A stretch of 7,023 nucleotides of DNA from an uncultured cyanobacterium (GTDB lineage Bacteria > Cyanobacteriota > Vampirovibrionia > Gastranaerophilales > Gastranaerophilaceae): contig CAMAML010000060.1 of assembly GCA_945836835.1 (NCBI GenBank), forward strand, positions 1 through 7,023. The letters are read 5' to 3'. Below the pieces are notes generated by a model, which did no database searches, was not told the origin of the DNA, and saw only the letters and a list, made by a program, of their open reading frames with translations. A program made the position numbers and the translations under genes. Shown piece by piece: positions 5,613 to 7,023 of the stretch; position 1 is the stretch's first letter, and the number at the start of each line of letters is the position of its first letter.

Positions 5613-6953
5613 TTATTTTTGCATCCAATTTTGGACATTGGTGATAAATTCTGCTACTGTATTTTCGGCTTTCCCCTGAATAAAGTTTATTGCTTTTATA
5701 TTATATTCTTTGTTTAAAGGGTTTGTAGAACCAATAAAGTCAGCAATTCTGTTAATAAAATCCATTTCATTTTCAAGATCCGTAAGCACTCCTTTATTTC
5801 TTAATTTCATGTCTTGTTTAATTTTAGTTATAGCTTCTTGCGGAGTTTTGGATGCTTTTATAATTTGTGCAAGTTGCTTAGTGTCAAAATCAAGCGGATA
5901 TCCAAATTCTTTATGCAATTCTTCTGCCTGTCGTATTCCAGCCAAAAACTCTTTCTTGTAGTCAACAAAAAGATTTTTCCATCTCGAATTCTTAAACAAA
6001 GTTCTCACATATGTGTATTCAATAACAGATTCAATCTTTGCATTTGGTGTTACGGAGTGAATTGCCGAAAACAACCCTTTTTTACTCAAAAGGTCTATAA
6101 AATCTCTGTCAATCACGTCATTCCAACAGAAATCTCCGCCTTCTTTAACCTCGTACCCGAGTTTTTTCAATATTTGCGAAGTTGCTGCATGCGGAGTTTC
6201 CGAGGTTTCGATAACTTTACCCGCTTTAATTGCTTTGAACTCATCAATAGCAGAAGTGTCTAAAACTCTCAATTTACCTTTCGGAATGTTAGGATTACGC
6301 CTTACGATGACTGTCCCGCTAGGAAGTTTTACGCTGCCTTTGGTGTACATATCAACGGGTGAGCCGCCGACAAGATTTTTTACTTCATCAAACGGCGTAA
6401 TGTAAGAGTACTTTTTACTATCCCAACTGTCTCCTTGTGTTTCGAGTTTTTTAACGGGGTGATTTACCGAAAAATGCAAACTGTCCCTTGAACCTTTTGA
6501 GCCGAACTCACCCGTAATTTTATCCCTTGTAGTGCGTAAAACACCGTTCAGTGGAATATCATCGTCTAGCCTAACCAGCGCAAACCCGTCAGAGGTCATC
6601 TGTCCCTCAGGTGTTCGCATCGGGTGGCTTTTTGCAAACGAAAACAAAGAGTCCGATGCTAAATCTTCGTACGGTTCAACGTTAGGAGTGGATGCTTTTT
6701 GTTCAAGCAAAAGCTGCGTTCTTTGCGGCGGTTGCACGGTTGCCGGGGGTTGATTTATTGATTGTGCGGTTTTTTGTTGCACAAGCGGTTGTCTTATGGG
6801 GACTTCCGCCGATTTTGTTGCCGTATTTCCGCATGCTCGAAGGCGCCCCGCTAACTGCCGTGAAAGCTCGTTTGACTCCGTTTGAGTACTTTTGAACGAG
6901 TGTTTCATATATTTCCATGCTTTGGAAATTGTTTTTAAACCAATCTTGAACAT
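5613..6953 (-). CDS. Unknown 446-residue protein with Pro/Gln-rich N-terminal linker
   Basis: I do not recognise the family. The start (ATG, 6953-6951) is supported by AGGGG at 6965-6961, seven bases upstream. Residues 1-45 are basic and amphipathic (MFKIGLKTISKAWKYMKHSF at 1-20) but not a clear signal peptide. Residues 46-92 are a Pro/Gln/Thr-rich, probably disordered linker. A folded-looking region spans about 98-230, with DGFALVRL (122-129), RTTRD (140-144), SRDSLHFSVNHPV (155-167), WDSKKYSYITPFDEV (177-191) and VKLPSGTVIVRR (208-219). A second region (about 235-300) contains ETSETPHAATSQILKKLGYE and a GGDFCWNDVIDRDF segment. The rest (305-446) is mostly charged helices. Conserved-looking Arg, His, Asn, Trp and Tyr residues in 140-190 could form an active site, but this is a guess. 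The disordered N-terminus before a compact domain recalls secreted effectors, yet no secretion signal is proven. It is transcribed alone, toward nadK. Confidence 0.88.
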   Translation of the reverse strand: MFKIGLKTISKAWKYMKHSFKSTQTESNELSRQLAGRLRACGNTATKSAEVPIRQPLVQQKTAQSINQPPATVQPPQRTQLLLEQKASTPNVEPYEDLASDSLFSFAKSHPMRTPEGQMTSDGFALVRLDDDIPLNGVLRTTRDKITGEFGSKGSRDSLHFSVNHPVKKLETQGDSWDSKKYSYITPFDEVKNLVGGSPVDMYTKGSVKLPSGTVIVRRNPNIPKGKLRVLDTSAIDEFKAIKAGKVIETSETPHAATSQILKKLGYEVKEGGDFCWNDVIDRDFIDLLSKKGLFSAIHSVTPNAKIESVIEYTYVRTLFKNSRWKNLFVDYKKEFLAGIRQAEELHKEFGYPLDFDTKQLAQIIKASKTPQEAITKIKQDMKLRNKGVLTDLENEMDFINRIADFIGSTNPLNKEYNIKAINFIQGKAENTVAEFITNVQNWMQK

Positions 6954-6976
6954 TATATTTCCCCTAAATCCTTGTG

Positions 6977-6982
6977 AATATA
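6977..6982 (-). promoter_or_regulatory. Possible -10 box of the 446-residue gene
   Basis: TATATT lies on the minus strand 23 bases before the ATG, inside an AT-rich stretch that includes an A8 tract (complement of the T run around 6988-6995). TAGACA (7012-7007) resembles a -35 box but its spacing of more than 20 bases is too long. The call rests on position and base composition only. Confidence 0.25.
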
Positions 6983-7023
6983 TAAAGTTTTTTTTGATGA
7001 AATTGTTGTCTATTTTTTAATTA

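Noticed and set aside
5814..6263. 149-codon open frame on the + strand opposite the 446-residue gene
   Set aside because: Cys/Phe/Ser-rich antisense shadow with no ribosome binding site.
1..7023. CRISPR array, insertion sequence, prophage or defence island
   Set aside because: There are no regularly spaced repeats, no transposase or integrase, no terminal inverted repeats and no recognisable nuclease or helicase gene.

Overview
The window looks like chromosomal DNA of an AT-rich bacterium using the standard code. The best guess is a gut member of the Vampirovibrionia/Melainabacteria (Gastranaerophilales), the non-photosynthetic relatives of cyanobacteria. The reasons are a yggS-sepF pair (shared by cyanobacteria and Gram-positives), a large Alu-type SRP RNA, and several lineage-restricted proteins, two of which carry a short N-terminal TFTG motif that I associate from memory with that group. 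A Gram-positive (Clostridia-like) host is the main alternative. The assignment is inference; no rRNA or broad marker set is present.

Layout. (1) 1-2227: leader, then a 697-residue multi-segment putative membrane protein of unknown function on the + strand. (2) 2228-2658: a non-coding block with a terminator that serves two converging transcripts, and a minus-strand large signal recognition particle RNA (about 259 nt) with its own promoter. This RNA gene was not marked by any ORF and is the clearest discovery here; its apical SRP54-binding hairpin has an unusual but compensated sequence. (3) 2659-3198: a 179-residue unknown protein, starting with the TFTG motif. (4) 3199-4690: terminator-like inverted repeat, promoter, then yggS (PLP homeostasis protein) and sepF (FtsZ membrane anchor) as a two-gene operon closed by a strong terminator. 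(5) 4691-5591: short spacer with a run of eight C, then nadK (NAD kinase), which has no Shine-Dalgarno sequence and may be leaderless. (6) 5613-6953, minus strand: a 446-residue unknown protein with a basic N-terminus, a Pro/Gln-rich linker and a larger folded-looking remainder, converging on nadK with a 21-base gap.

Working together: SepF (division), YggS (vitamin B6 balance), NadK (NADP supply) and SRP RNA (co-translational membrane targeting) are housekeeping functions. The three unknown proteins sit between them as separate units and look like lineage-specific additions. No mobile element, CRISPR array, tRNA, rRNA or recognisable defence system is visible.
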